Of a stretch of 36,712 nucleotides of DNA, positions 24,477 through 33,611 are shown piece by piece. This DNA is from Mariniblastus sp. Its GTDB lineage: Bacteria > Planctomycetota > Planctomycetia > Pirellulales > Pirellulaceae. Each line of letters starts with the position of its first letter. Positions within the stretch are counted from its first letter, which is position 1. The translations under genes were made by a program, and so were the position numbers. The notes beneath the pieces were generated by a model. The model was not told the origin of the DNA. It saw only the letters and a list, made by a program, of their open reading frames with translations, and made no database searches. The DNA lies in assembly GCA_029251085.1 (NCBI GenBank), contig JAQXDZ010000108.1, positions 1 to 36,712 on the forward strand. Reading direction: 5' to 3'.

Positions 24477-27400
24477 CTACGCTGCGTCACCCTCGGTTCG
24501 CTGCAAAGCTTCGTCCGAAATATGACCGTCTTCGCTGACGTCTTCGAACCGAACGCTAACCCGCTTCGAGACCCCGGATTCCTGCATTGTAATTCCGTAA
24601 AGAGTAGTCGCAGCCGTCATGGTCTTTTTTGAGTGTGTCACAATCACAAATTTCGTCCACCCGAGGAAACTCTTGAGAACGTCAACAAAACGACCAATGT
24701 TAGCTTCGTCAAACGGAGCATCGACCTCATCAAGAACACAAAACGGACTTGGACGGAACTGAAAAATTGCCATCAACAACGAGACCGCCGTCAACGCCTT
24801 CTCGCCACCGCTCAGAAGGCTATTACTGAACTCTGGCTTGCCTGGCGGCGTCGCAATAATTTCAACGCCCGCCTCCAAAGGATCGACGTCAGCCTCAAGT
24901 ATAATATCAGCCTTACCGCCACCAAACGTTTGCCTGAATAACTTCTGGAAGTTCAAACGGATTGCCTCGAGCGTTTCAACGAACAATTTACGACTGTCGT
25001 TATCAATTCGGACAATAATTTTTTCCAGCGTTTCTTTGGCTTGGACAAGGTCTTGGTACTGCTCGTCCATCGCAAGGTACCGCCCCTCCAGTTCCTCAAG
25101 CTCTTTGAGTGCATCAAGGTTAACTGAACCAATGGAGCCGATCTTTTTTCGAAGCTGACTGATCTCAGCATCAACCTCATCACGTTGTTCCTGTTCCTCG
25201 TCAGAAGGCGAATCTTCCTGAGTGGCGAGATCGATTCCATAATCATCAAGCATCCGTTCGGCCAACTGCGAACGCTGCATGCCAATTTTTTCGATCCGCA
25301 TTTTAGCTGAATTGATAGACTCTTCTGTCGACCGCAACAAATCGCGTTCTGAGTTTAACTCCGATGACATTTCGCGACGCGTCTTATCTACCGCAAGTCG
25401 ATCCTCGGTGAACTGAGTCAACAAATCTGCAAGTTCATTTTTCCGAGCAGCCAGTTCACTGATTTCGGAATTGGAGCGTTCAATTTCCTCTTTTGCAGCC
25501 TGAGTAGCAGTTTCGTCGCCTTCCCGCTGTGATTCAAGCTGGGCTTCTACTTTCTGTAACTCTTCATATTCCAACCGGATATGGTTGACGCGAGATTGAG
25601 CGCCCGACATAACCTGCTCAGCCTTAGCAAGCTTTACCTTCGCTGCAGTTAACAGCTGCTCAACTTCAGATCGCCTTTCAGCAGATTGTGTCGACTCGGC
25701 TTCATCACTATCAATTGCCGATTGCAATCGCTTGATTTCAGATTCACTCTCAATCAAACTTGCTCGGTCTTCTTCCAGTTTTCCACCGACCGCTGTTAGC
25801 TTTTCATCATGCTGAGCAAATTCTTGATTCGCTGTCTCCAGTTGAGACTCAGTTTGCTGAATCTGTTTTTCCGCCGCCATTGCCTGATTCTTTTGATCGG
25901 ACAACCGTGTCGAAAGATCACTGTTGGTATCAATTTGCGCCTGCACACGCTCCTGAGCGTTGGTTTCTTTTACAGCAAGATCCTGAACCTGCTCACGACA
26001 CAAACCGATTTGCTCGTCCAGCCGAATCAACTCACGCTTGAGCGCCCGTAGTTCACTTCGCCGAGAGACCAAGCCAGATGTAATTGACTTGGGCCCCACG
26101 ACGAGGGCTCCATCAGATTCAACGATTTCCCCATCGAGTGTCACGAACCGGACTTTTTCAGCATTGGGATGATTACCGTGCAGCTCGAGTGCATCGGCAA
26201 GCGTCTTGACGACCCATGTGCCACCTAACAATTGTCGAATGAAGGCCACATACGGCGGCTCGACTTGGACCAAACGATCAGCGCGGCCAATCACTCCAGG
26301 TGCGCCGTTCAAATTGACGTTCGGATCTGTCCCAAACGTGGGCGGCGAATCGAGCTGAATCAAACCAACCCGCCCATTAAGTTTTAGCTTCTCTTCTGCA
26401 ATCTCACTCGTTAAAAGCAGACCATCAACCACCACAAATTGAGCTAACTCACCGAGCGCAACATCAACAATCGCAGCGTGCTGGACATTGACCGAAACCA
26501 AATCGGCAACCAACCCAATCACATCTCCCATTGGCCCAGCAGGATTGAGCTTAGCCTCCTGCAACAATTCCTTGGCTCCCGCGTTGATCCCTTCGAGGCT
26601 TTTTTCTAATTCCTCAATTACTTCGGCTCGCTGAGCAAGACCGGATTGCTGGTTAGTGAGATCCGACATCCGCTCGCGCCGACCGGCGAGCTCTGATTTC
26701 AAATGATCATATTCCTTGCGAGCAATCGCCAACGCGGAATCATTCGATTCCGCTTCCTCTTGCAACCGATTTCGTTTCGACGTGAAGCCTTCCCAGGCTT
26801 CTCGATGAGCGCCAAGGGTTGCCTCCAGACCGTCTATTAATTTGGCAGTTTTGGATTTCGACTCACGCAGCGTTTCCACCTGGGATTCCGCTGCACTGAC
26901 AGAACGCCCGACAAGGGTTGCCGATTCTAAATGTTCCGCAACCTTGCTCCGTTTCTCTTCATTACCCGCACGCCAAAGCTTTATTTTTGAGTCCAACTCG
27001 TTGAGCTCAGTTTCAAGCCCGGCCAGCCCCTCGGATGCACTTTCGAAATTCTCATTGGCGGACTGCGCTTCTTCTTCAATCGCTTGGATACGATTTTGAA
27101 AATCCTGAGCCCGCTGACTCGAACGCTCCAACTGCTCCCGCATTTGCGTTTCACGCGTAGTGAGATCTTCAAGCCTCGACTGATTAAGAGTCAGGCGTGA
27201 TTCAACCTGGGCAAGCGTTTCCCTTACTTGCGTCGCTGATTCCTGATGCTGAGTCAAACCATTTGAAATTTCGTCGAGACGATCTTCAATTGCTTTCGTT
27301 TCAACTTTCCGGGAATCAATACTTCCGGTTAACTCTTCCGCCCGTTCGGAATCAGCCGAGAATTCCAATTCAATCTTCGCAAGCTTATCCGTAAAGGTTC

Positions 27401-28109
27401 GGTAATCTTTCAGCCCAACAAAGGTTCGCAACTGCTGCAGACGGTCAGAATACTCCTTATACCGCGCTGCCTTCGAGGCTTGAGATTTCACACTGCGGTA
27501 ACGACTACCAACCTCGTCAACGATATCCGCTAAGCGAACCAGATTCGCCTCGACCCTGGCAAGCCGGCGTTGGGCGTCGACCTTTTTTGCTTTGAAACGA
27601 CTAATACCGGCCGCTTCTTCGAAAATGGCGCGGCGATCCTTCGCATTGGTCGAAAGCATTCGCTCGACCTTACCCTGCTCAATCAAGCTGTAAGCATCGG
27701 TTCCAACTCCCGTGCCGCGAAAGAGTTCACGAATGTCCTTTAACCGGCTGGTCTCACCGTTAATAAGATATTCAGACTCTCCGCTGCGATAGACGCGACG
27801 ACTAACGTGAACCTCGTCCGCATCATAAGCGAATCGCTGATCGGAATTATCCAGAACGATCGTGGCGGTAGCAGAATTGGACGGACGCCGAGAATTTGCG
27901 CCGGATGAACCTTTGAAGATGACATCCGACATGTCCTTACCGCGCAGACTCTTCGCACTTTGCTCACCAAGCACCCATTTGATCGCGTCGACAATGTTCG
28001 ACTTTCCCGAACCGTTGGGGCCCACGACAACCGTGATCCCGGGTGGGAATTCAAATCGGGTTTTGTCAGCAAAGCTTTTGAACCCACTGAGTTCAAGCGC
28101 CTTCAGCAT
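24477..28109 (-). CDS. smc: Chromosome segregation ATPase SMC
   Basis: A 1210-residue SMC protein, which as a homodimer with ScpA and ScpB loads on DNA and extrudes loops to organise and segregate the chromosome. It has Walker A GPNGSGKS at 30-37, a long coiled coil (about 170-500), a globular hinge (about 505-660, GPMGDVIGLVADLV and following), a second coiled coil to about 1000, the signature LSGGEKALTA at 1099-1108 and Walker B FCVLDEVDAPFDE at 1123-1135. The length is typical (B. subtilis 1186). No strong ribosome site is seen. It starts 33 bases after the FlgI-like gene on the same strand and is probably cotranscribed with it. scpA and scpB are not nearby. Confidence 0.97.
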   Translation of the reverse strand: MLKALELSGFKSFADKTRFEFPPGITVVVGPNGSGKSNIVDAIKWVLGEQSAKSLRGKDMSDVIFKGSSGANSRRPSNSATATIVLDNSDQRFAYDADEVHVSRRVYRSGESEYLINGETSRLKDIRELFRGTGVGTDAYSLIEQGKVERMLSTNAKDRRAIFEEAAGISRFKAKKVDAQRRLARVEANLVRLADIVDEVGSRYRSVKSQASKAARYKEYSDRLQQLRTFVGLKDYRTFTDKLAKIELEFSADSERAEELTGSIDSRKVETKAIEDRLDEISNGLTQHQESATQVRETLAQVESRLTLNQSRLEDLTTRETQMREQLERSSQRAQDFQNRIQAIEEEAQSANENFESASEGLAGLETELNELDSKIKLWRAGNEEKRSKVAEHLESATLVGRSVSAAESQVETLRESKSKTAKLIDGLEATLGAHREAWEGFTSKRNRLQEEAESNDSALAIARKEYDHLKSELAGRRERMSDLTNQQSGLAQRAEVIEELEKSLEGINAGAKELLQEAKLNPAGPMGDVIGLVADLVSVNVQHAAIVDVALGELAQFVVVDGLLLTSEIAEEKLKLNGRVGLIQLDSPPTFGTDPNVNLNGAPGVIGRADRLVQVEPPYVAFIRQLLGGTWVVKTLADALELHGNHPNAEKVRFVTLDGEIVESDGALVVGPKSITSGLVSRRSELRALKRELIRLDEQIGLCREQVQDLAVKETNAQERVQAQIDTNSDLSTRLSDQKNQAMAAEKQIQQTESQLETANQEFAQHDEKLTAVGGKLEEDRASLIESESEIKRLQSAIDSDEAESTQSAERRSEVEQLLTAAKVKLAKAEQVMSGAQSRVNHIRLEYEELQKVEAQLESQREGDETATQAAKEEIERSNSEISELAARKNELADLLTQFTEDRLAVDKTRREMSSELNSERDLLRSTEESINSAKMRIEKIGMQRSQLAERMLDDYGIDLATQEDSPSDEEQEQRDEVDAEISQLRKKIGSIGSVNLDALKELEELEGRYLAMDEQYQDLVQAKETLEKIIVRIDNDSRKLFVETLEAIRLNFQKLFRQTFGGGKADIILEADVDPLEAGVEIIATPPGKPEFSNSLLSGGEKALTAVSLLMAIFQFRPSPFCVLDEVDAPFDEANIGRFVDVLKSFLGWTKFVIVTHSKKTMTAATTLYGITMQESGVSKRVSVRFEDVSEDGHISDEALQRTEGDAA

Positions 28110-28142
28110 GCGTTGATACCGTTTTGACTAAAAGCTGCGAGT

Positions 28143-30017
28143 TTACTCTTCACTATCCGTGAACCAATTCATCATCTTATCCCACTTGGAATCATTGTTA
28201 CTTTTTATCTCAGCCTCAATCTCACCGACAGTCTCCTCGTCGACTCGAGGAACAACAGTCACTCGCTCATTGCCAGTTCGGAACAATTCAGGCAAAGCCT
28301 CGGCAACGTACTTGTCGGATTTCTCAGCTGGAATCTCATCACCGTCCGGGGAATACTCCCGGCCTAGCTTAGGAACCGCATTTACAACTAAACGCGTATT
28401 TAACATATCGGACTTCTTCGCAGCACGAAACATTTTCATCTGCGGACCATATCCATAGCCCATGTCGGCGAGTGTTTTAACCAAATCACCAATGCGGTTA
28501 CTGCAAACCTTCTTCTCTTCCTCGTCCGTCGAATAACGATTCACAGAAACGGTTCCATTACCATTAGCCCGTACAGTCAAACCGGTTTCGACATGAAGGA
28601 AGTTATCTGCGACTGTCTGATCCGTGCCGAATACGATAATTTCAGGACGTTTCGACCGAGAGAAATGCAGCAGTGGCTCTGCCTCCGAAGGAACAACATG
28701 CAAGAAAAAATCACTTGCCAACCAGTCACCGTCAACTAACGAGTCGTTCGGTGACTGAGCACGCAACGCGCGGAACGCTCCATAACGGGTCTCTGCACTT
28801 TGCAGATCCAACAAATCAGCCAGAGCAATCGAAGCACTTACGTCATTGAGAGATGCCAAAGCAGTGAGAGCATTCCAGCGAAACGCAGGCTCTTCTTCTG
28901 CGGCTTGTTTCAAAATATCAACGCCATCGTCGTGCTCCATGAACGCCAACGATTGTGCTGCATGAAACTGAACCTCCAGGTCGTGATGTCGCAAGGCCCG
29001 TTTTAACGCAGGAACTCCGTCGACACCAAGTGCCTCCAACCGAATTGCCGCCAAACCTGATCTTGCCGGCTCCCCAATCTCCTGCTCCAACGCTTCCAAC
29101 CGGTTCACCCGATCTGTAGCCGATTCGGAATAAGCAATATTCTTAATAACTCCCAAATAACGTCCGATGTTCTGCCGGTAATTTTCAGGCACCAACAGCA
29201 CGATATCTCGATTCGTCTTCGGCTCCGCTACACCTTTCTTACCCGTCGCATCGTCGGTGTCAAAACGATCATTAATCGCTCGTGATATCCGCATCGAAGT
29301 ACTGGCGGGGACGTTGTCTTCACGGACTTTCAAACCGAGCGGTCGGTCGACTTTCGCCTTACCACCCCCGAGCACAACTCCACGAAGTTCATTAGAAGGA
29401 ACCTGCTCAGACTCAAACAGAGAATCCACGAGAATGCGGCCTTTCCCGTAACCCGTTGCACGCCCTTGCTTTAAACCACCACCCAGCCTCGCCATTGGCT
29501 GCATTCGGGTTTGTAAGATCATTCCATTTTCTAAACTTTTCGCCACGGAACCTCCGACTGTCACCACCTCCAGATCGTAATATTCACCCTTCCGAATCCC
29601 TGGCGGAAGCATGCCCTTGATTACCACGATCTCTGTATCCATGCTCGCAATTAACTTGCTCGGATTATCGATGCTTGAGTTCGAACTGAGCGATTTTAAA
29701 ACAAGATCTCTTTGCATATTTGGTTTAGCACTACTACCCGTTCGTTCCAAATCATAGGCCAAACCGACCCCTTCAACCTTCGCAAAATTCAAACCATAAA
29801 TTCCGCATAGGTCACCAATATATTTGGTCGTCGACTCCTTCTCCTCATATAACTGACTGATCGATTTCGCTTCGGGACTTTGCCCTCGCTTGATCAAGTT
29901 CTGACAGCCAACCAAGGACATAACGACGGAAACTGCCAGACAACAGACTCCCCAACTGAGAAAACGTTCATTTCCTCTGGCAGCATCTTTCGACTCAAAT
30001 GCAATTCGCAATGTCAT
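28143..30017 (-). CDS. FlgI-like lipoprotein with HEAT-type repeats
   Basis: A 624-residue lipoprotein. ATG 30017 has AGGGAAGG upstream, and the signal peptide ends in LVGC with lipid Cys38; the open frame reaches 30152 but that extension is basic and unlikely. Residues from about 65 to 270 recall the flagellar P-ring protein FlgI: GVGLAYDLERTG, LPPGIRKGEYYDLEVVTVGG, LENGMILQTRM and the SMRISRAIND segment. About residues 310-425 carry repeated helical pairs (ALKRALRHHDLEVQFHAAQSL, and so on) like HEAT repeats. The C-terminal 200 residues again look FlgI-like or of unknown fold. No flagellar genes are nearby, so a non-flagellar outer-membrane or periplasmic role is likely. The FlgI relation rests on visual similarity only. 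It precedes smc by 33 bases. Confidence 0.65.
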   Translation of the reverse strand: MTLRIAFESKDAARGNERFLSWGVCCLAVSVVMSLVGCQNLIKRGQSPEAKSISQLYEEKESTTKYIGDLCGIYGLNFAKVEGVGLAYDLERTGSSAKPNMQRDLVLKSLSSNSSIDNPSKLIASMDTEIVVIKGMLPPGIRKGEYYDLEVVTVGGSVAKSLENGMILQTRMQPMARLGGGLKQGRATGYGKGRILVDSLFESEQVPSNELRGVVLGGGKAKVDRPLGLKVREDNVPASTSMRISRAINDRFDTDDATGKKGVAEPKTNRDIVLLVPENYRQNIGRYLGVIKNIAYSESATDRVNRLEALEQEIGEPARSGLAAIRLEALGVDGVPALKRALRHHDLEVQFHAAQSLAFMEHDDGVDILKQAAEEEPAFRWNALTALASLNDVSASIALADLLDLQSAETRYGAFRALRAQSPNDSLVDGDWLASDFFLHVVPSEAEPLLHFSRSKRPEIIVFGTDQTVADNFLHVETGLTVRANGNGTVSVNRYSTDEEEKKVCSNRIGDLVKTLADMGYGYGPQMKMFRAAKKSDMLNTRLVVNAVPKLGREYSPDGDEIPAEKSDKYVAEALPELFRTGNERVTVVPRVDEETVGEIEAEIKSNNDSKWDKMMNWFTDSEE

Positions 30018-30365
30018 ATCGCGCCTTCCCTGGCTCGCTCGTGCTTTAACTCTATTTAAACGCAATCCATGCGCTAAACGTTTAATATCTGGATGGAAAT
30101 TACGTTCATTCGCAAACGGGGTCAACGTCAAACATCCGGCAGTGCTAACCATTCTCGCGAAACGGTGCTTTAGGCAAACAAGGGAGCCACAGCAACGCTA
30201 GCACCCCTGTCTATTTGCACCCGAAACGGGTCACCGCCGCAGTTAGACCGATCGAGCCCGCTTGAAACAAGAGTGTCCGCGGCTTTTTTTGTTGCCACAT
30301 CTGCGATAGCATGTAATTTGCTTGCTCATTAATTCTGCGGTTCGATCACCTAGGACACTAAACCA
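30018..30365. other. Divergent intergenic region
   Basis: This 348-base stretch separates the FlgI-like gene (minus) from the esterase gene (plus). A bulged 5-bp stem (GCCCGC near 30256, GCGGC at 30279-30283) followed by seven T residues looks like a weak plus-strand terminator without an obvious gene to terminate. Just after it lies the candidate promoter at 30292-30319. Nothing else is recognised. Confidence 0.35.
30292..30319 (+). promoter_or_regulatory. Possible sigma-70 promoter for the esterase gene
   Basis: TTGCCA (30292-30297) and TAATTT (30314-30319) are 16 bases apart, and transcription would begin about 40 bases before the ATG at 30366. Both boxes depart from consensus. Confidence 0.35.
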
Positions 30366-31982
30366 ATGCGACCACTCAAAATACTTGGTCTGATCCTGAT
30401 TACCTTCCTCTCTTCACACTCGATTCAGCTGACCCAAAAATTAGAAGCGCAAACGAAAAAACGGCCGATCGCACGAGTGTTCATCCTCGCCGGCCAGTCG
30501 AATATGCAAGGTCATGCCGTGGTCGATTTGGATCATCCCGAACATTACAACGGCGGGAAAGGCATCCTGACCACTGTGATGCGATCCCCAGAAAACAAAT
30601 TAAGGATGTCGCATCTCTTGAATGCTGACGGCAGTTGGCGAGTACGAGATGACGCCTTTTGCTGGTATCGAACCGATAACGAATTGAAAACCGGTGGAGT
30701 TTCTATTGGATTCGCAGCTTACGGGGGCGAACCGCACCATTTTGGTCCGGAGATGCAATTTGGCCATGTGGTCGGTGACGCGTTCAACGACCCGATCCTA
30801 ATTATTAAAACGGCATGGGGAGGAAAGAGTTTAATGACTGACTTCCGCCCACCAAGCTCCGGCGGGGAAGTAGGTCCGTTTTACATCCGCATGCTTGAGC
30901 AACTTGGGGAGGCGATGGAAGAGGCGCCTAACAAAATTCCGGCGTTAAAGAATCACGATTTAGTTATCTCCGGATTTGTCTGGCAACAAGGCTGGAACGA
31001 CATGTGCGATCAGGACGCAATCAATGAATACACCGACAATCTTGTAAATTTCATTGCAGACATTCGCAGACAAGTAGGTATCCAAGATATGCCTTTTGTT
31101 TTTGGCGAACTGGGAAATGGCGGACCTGCAGAAAATGGCAGCATGAAGAAGTTTCGTGACGCCCAGGCGGCGGTTGCTGCAAAGGGAATCAACAACGTTT
31201 CGTATGTGGAAACAACTGACTTTGCTCGCCTTCCGGAAAACTCACCCAACCAAGGTCATGGGCACCACTGGTACGGCAACGCAGAGAGCTACTTTCTACT
31301 TGGGAATGCGTTGGGAGAAGCAATGGTTCAGCTTTTGAAAGACGAAGTCGACACTGACCGGAAACAAAAAGCGCGTGTGCTATTACTCGGCGATTCAATT
31401 TCAATTGGCTACACGCCAACCGTTCAGAAACTATTGGCAAATGACGCCGTGGTGTTCCGGCCAATGCAGGGCGAAAAAAAACCTGAAAACTGTGCCGGCA
31501 CCGACAATGGAATTGCCAATATTGATCGCTGGTTAAAAATTGACGGTGGCAACTGGGACGTCATTCATTTTAATTTCGGACTGCATGACCTTAAGCATGT
31601 TGATGCTAAAACTGGAAAAAATTCAAACAAGGCGACTGACCCTCTGCAATCTAATCCGCAAGACTACCAACGGCAATTAAAAGAGATTGTGAGCAAGCTA
31701 AAAAAGACCAACGCCCAGTTGATCCTTTGCACAACAACACCAGTTCCGACCGGAGCGAGGCCACTTCGAGAAGAAACATCTCCCCCAATTTACAACGAAA
31801 TTGCCAAGAAAATTGCTCAGGAAAATGGGATGGAAGTCAACGATCTTTACCGTTTTGCATCAGATCGGCTCAGTGAAATCCAGCGTCCTGCCAACGTTCA
31901 CTTTTCCTCAGAAGGCTCACAGGTGCTTGGCAAGGAAGTCGCCAAAGCAATTACCCAAGCTCTCGCCAACCAAAACCAATAA
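30366..31982 (+). CDS. Secreted SASA-type esterase fused to an SGNH hydrolase
   Basis: A 538-residue exported protein with two esterase-like domains. A short signal peptide covers residues 1-28. Domain 1 (about 35-325) is a sialate O-acetylesterase-type (SASA) domain with its nucleophile Ser45 in LAGQSNMQGH, the GFVWQQGWND block at 203-212 and GHGHHWYGNAESY near 298-309. Domain 2 (about 333-535) is an SGNH/GDSL hydrolase: Ser344 in LLGDSISIGY, NFGLHD at 403-408 and His512 in VHFSSEGS. The acidic residue that usually sits just before that His (D-x-x-H) is not obvious, since the sequence is PANVH. The fusion could remove acetyl or other acyl groups from polysaccharides. It ends 13 bases from the convergent kinase gene. 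Confidence 0.85.
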   Translation: MRPLKILGLILITFLSSHSIQLTQKLEAQTKKRPIARVFILAGQSNMQGHAVVDLDHPEHYNGGKGILTTVMRSPENKLRMSHLLNADGSWRVRDDAFCWYRTDNELKTGGVSIGFAAYGGEPHHFGPEMQFGHVVGDAFNDPILIIKTAWGGKSLMTDFRPPSSGGEVGPFYIRMLEQLGEAMEEAPNKIPALKNHDLVISGFVWQQGWNDMCDQDAINEYTDNLVNFIADIRRQVGIQDMPFVFGELGNGGPAENGSMKKFRDAQAAVAAKGINNVSYVETTDFARLPENSPNQGHGHHWYGNAESYFLLGNALGEAMVQLLKDEVDTDRKQKARVLLLGDSISIGYTPTVQKLLANDAVVFRPMQGEKKPENCAGTDNGIANIDRWLKIDGGNWDVIHFNFGLHDLKHVDAKTGKNSNKATDPLQSNPQDYQRQLKEIVSKLKKTNAQLILCTTTPVPTGARPLREETSPPIYNEIAKKIAQENGMEVNDLYRFASDRLSEIQRPANVHFSSEGSQVLGKEVAKAITQALANQNQ

Positions 31983-31995
31983 GGACGGATTCGGG

Positions 31996-33303
31996 CTATT
32001 TCACGCGGCGAGCAACCGCAAACACCAGCTGTTCTTCAACAATTGATTTCGCAGACCAGTCAAACTCGATCACCTCCTTGGTCTTCGTGACGTAACGGTT
32101 GGTAAACCCAAACACCGGCTCGCCGAATTCCAGTTTCGCCATTGCGTCTTTCGTCATCTCTCGATCTTCGGGATGCACAAAATCTAAAAATGGCCGGGCA
32201 AGTAGTTCGCGTTCGGTATAGCCAAGAACCCGATTGAAATTACCATTGACTCGGCGGAAGTATCCGTCGAACCCAGCAATACAGAACAGGTCGAGAGATA
32301 ACTCGAAAAACTGACTAATGTCGTTTTTTAAACGGTCGAGTGCCGAGTCACTGTAAATCGCCATTTCCTTCGCCAGAATCGCAGCATCCCAGGGGCGATC
32401 AGTGGGGCTTGGCTGAAGGCATAATTTCGCCAACCTAATGAGTGCTTTGTCATAAACCGAGCGATCCAGCCGAGCATATGCATCCGCCAGCTTCGCGTCT
32501 TTTGCCAACTGCAAAACCTCTACCGGACACTCGCCTAAATAAGGCGGGTGACCGGTAAGGACTTCACACAAGATTGCCCCCAAACAAAACACATCGGTCC
32601 GCTTATTAACTCGCTCTCCGTTGGCCTGTTCGGGTGCCATGTACGGCAGCGTGCCATGCACTCGCCCACTCTCGACTGTACTTTCCTCTGAATCAGGCGT
32701 TGCTAAAAATTCAGTCGCTGACGGATGTGGCACTTCCTCTGAATCAACTGACCGCGCAAGGCCCCAGTCCATGAGATGAATTTCACCAAACTCGCCGACC
32801 ATGATATTTGCTGGCTTGAGGTCAAGATGAATGAAGTGTTGCGAATGAGTGTACGCCATAACCTGGCAGACATATGAAAACACACTCAGTAATCGAGCAT
32901 CTGGATTCTCTCGATTCCTGCGTTTTCTGATGAGCGAACCGAGCGTTTCTCCTTCAACGAGCTTCATTACATGAAAGGGCCGCCCTCCAGTCGTTCGCCC
33001 AAACTCATAAATGTGCACGACCCCCGGATGCTGTAAGCTCCCCATAATCTTTGCCTCCTGAATGAAGGCTTTCACCGCTGCATCTGAAGTACCGAGACCA
33101 CAACTCAGCAGTTTAACTGCCACATCCCGATTCAGATCAAGATCACGAGCCCGAAACACCACCCCCATCCCGCCACGGCCAATTTCACCGATGAGCTGGT
33201 ACCTGCTGGTCGCTTCAATATATTCGTCCGGATCCGCATCAATAATTTCGAAATCGTCCGAGGTTCTGGTATCCGAAAGGTTGCCATGTCTAGTTGAATC
33301 CAT
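31996..33303 (-). CDS. Serine/threonine protein kinase with C-terminal PAS domain
   Basis: A 435-residue cytoplasmic protein. Residues 35-315 form a Hanks-type kinase: P-loop GRGGMG at 42-47, Lys64 in VAVKLL, Glu83, the catalytic loop HLDLKPANI at 159-167, DWG at 179-181 (in place of DFG) and APE at 223-225. Catalytic Asp161 is present, but the preceding Arg is Leu, so it is not an RD kinase and may not need activation-loop phosphorylation. Residues about 328-435 are a PAS sensor domain (DGYFRRVNGNFNRVLGYTERELL, then FVHPEDRE). No membrane helix is seen. ATG 33303 is chosen because GGAG lies 6 bases upstream; the frame is open to 33342. PAS domains bind small ligands or cofactors, so this kinase probably answers an internal signal. 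Confidence 0.88.
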   Translation of the reverse strand: MDSTRHGNLSDTRTSDDFEIIDADPDEYIEATSRYQLIGEIGRGGMGVVFRARDLDLNRDVAVKLLSCGLGTSDAAVKAFIQEAKIMGSLQHPGVVHIYEFGRTTGGRPFHVMKLVEGETLGSLIRKRRNRENPDARLLSVFSYVCQVMAYTHSQHFIHLDLKPANIMVGEFGEIHLMDWGLARSVDSEEVPHPSATEFLATPDSEESTVESGRVHGTLPYMAPEQANGERVNKRTDVFCLGAILCEVLTGHPPYLGECPVEVLQLAKDAKLADAYARLDRSVYDKALIRLAKLCLQPSPTDRPWDAAILAKEMAIYSDSALDRLKNDISQFFELSLDLFCIAGFDGYFRRVNGNFNRVLGYTERELLARPFLDFVHPEDREMTKDAMAKLEFGEPVFGFTNRYVTKTKEVIEFDWSAKSIVEEQLVFAVARRVK

Positions 33304-33611
33304 TTGCAGCTCCGACCTGTATTTGGCGAACGTTAGTTGCAATCCTTAATGCTTGCTTACGACTAGACCTCGACGAGAATCTTTATCGGCATTTTAAGTG
33401 GCCTAGTTCTCGGAGCAAAACAAAAACAGCAGAAAATTAATTCCCGTCCCCAGCTTATGAATTGGCAACAAACTCTTTCCAACAGCCTATCGCCCCTAAA
33501 AAATCCAAAGAATTTTCAAATGAGCAAGCTTTCACTTGTGAAAATCAGCGACCACTGGCGATCGAGAAACTAAGAAAATGCAAAACACAACTGGAGCGGC
33601 GCACGTGAAAA
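33304..33611. other. Intergenic region between helicase and kinase genes
   Basis: This 308-base gap lies between two minus-strand genes. It holds a short symmetric TTTCACTTGTGAAA near 33528-33541, too tight to form a good hairpin. I see no convincing terminator or promoter, and no open frame with gene-like composition. Confidence 0.35.

Noticed and set aside
24633..26051. Several long open frames on the plus strand inside smc.
   Set aside because: They are antisense to a complete, motif-bearing SMC gene and show low-complexity Ser/Leu-rich sequence that mirrors the coding strand.
30018..30152. N-terminal extension of the FlgI-like lipoprotein.
   Set aside because: It would bury the lipoprotein signal peptide, and ATG 30017 has a good ribosome site.
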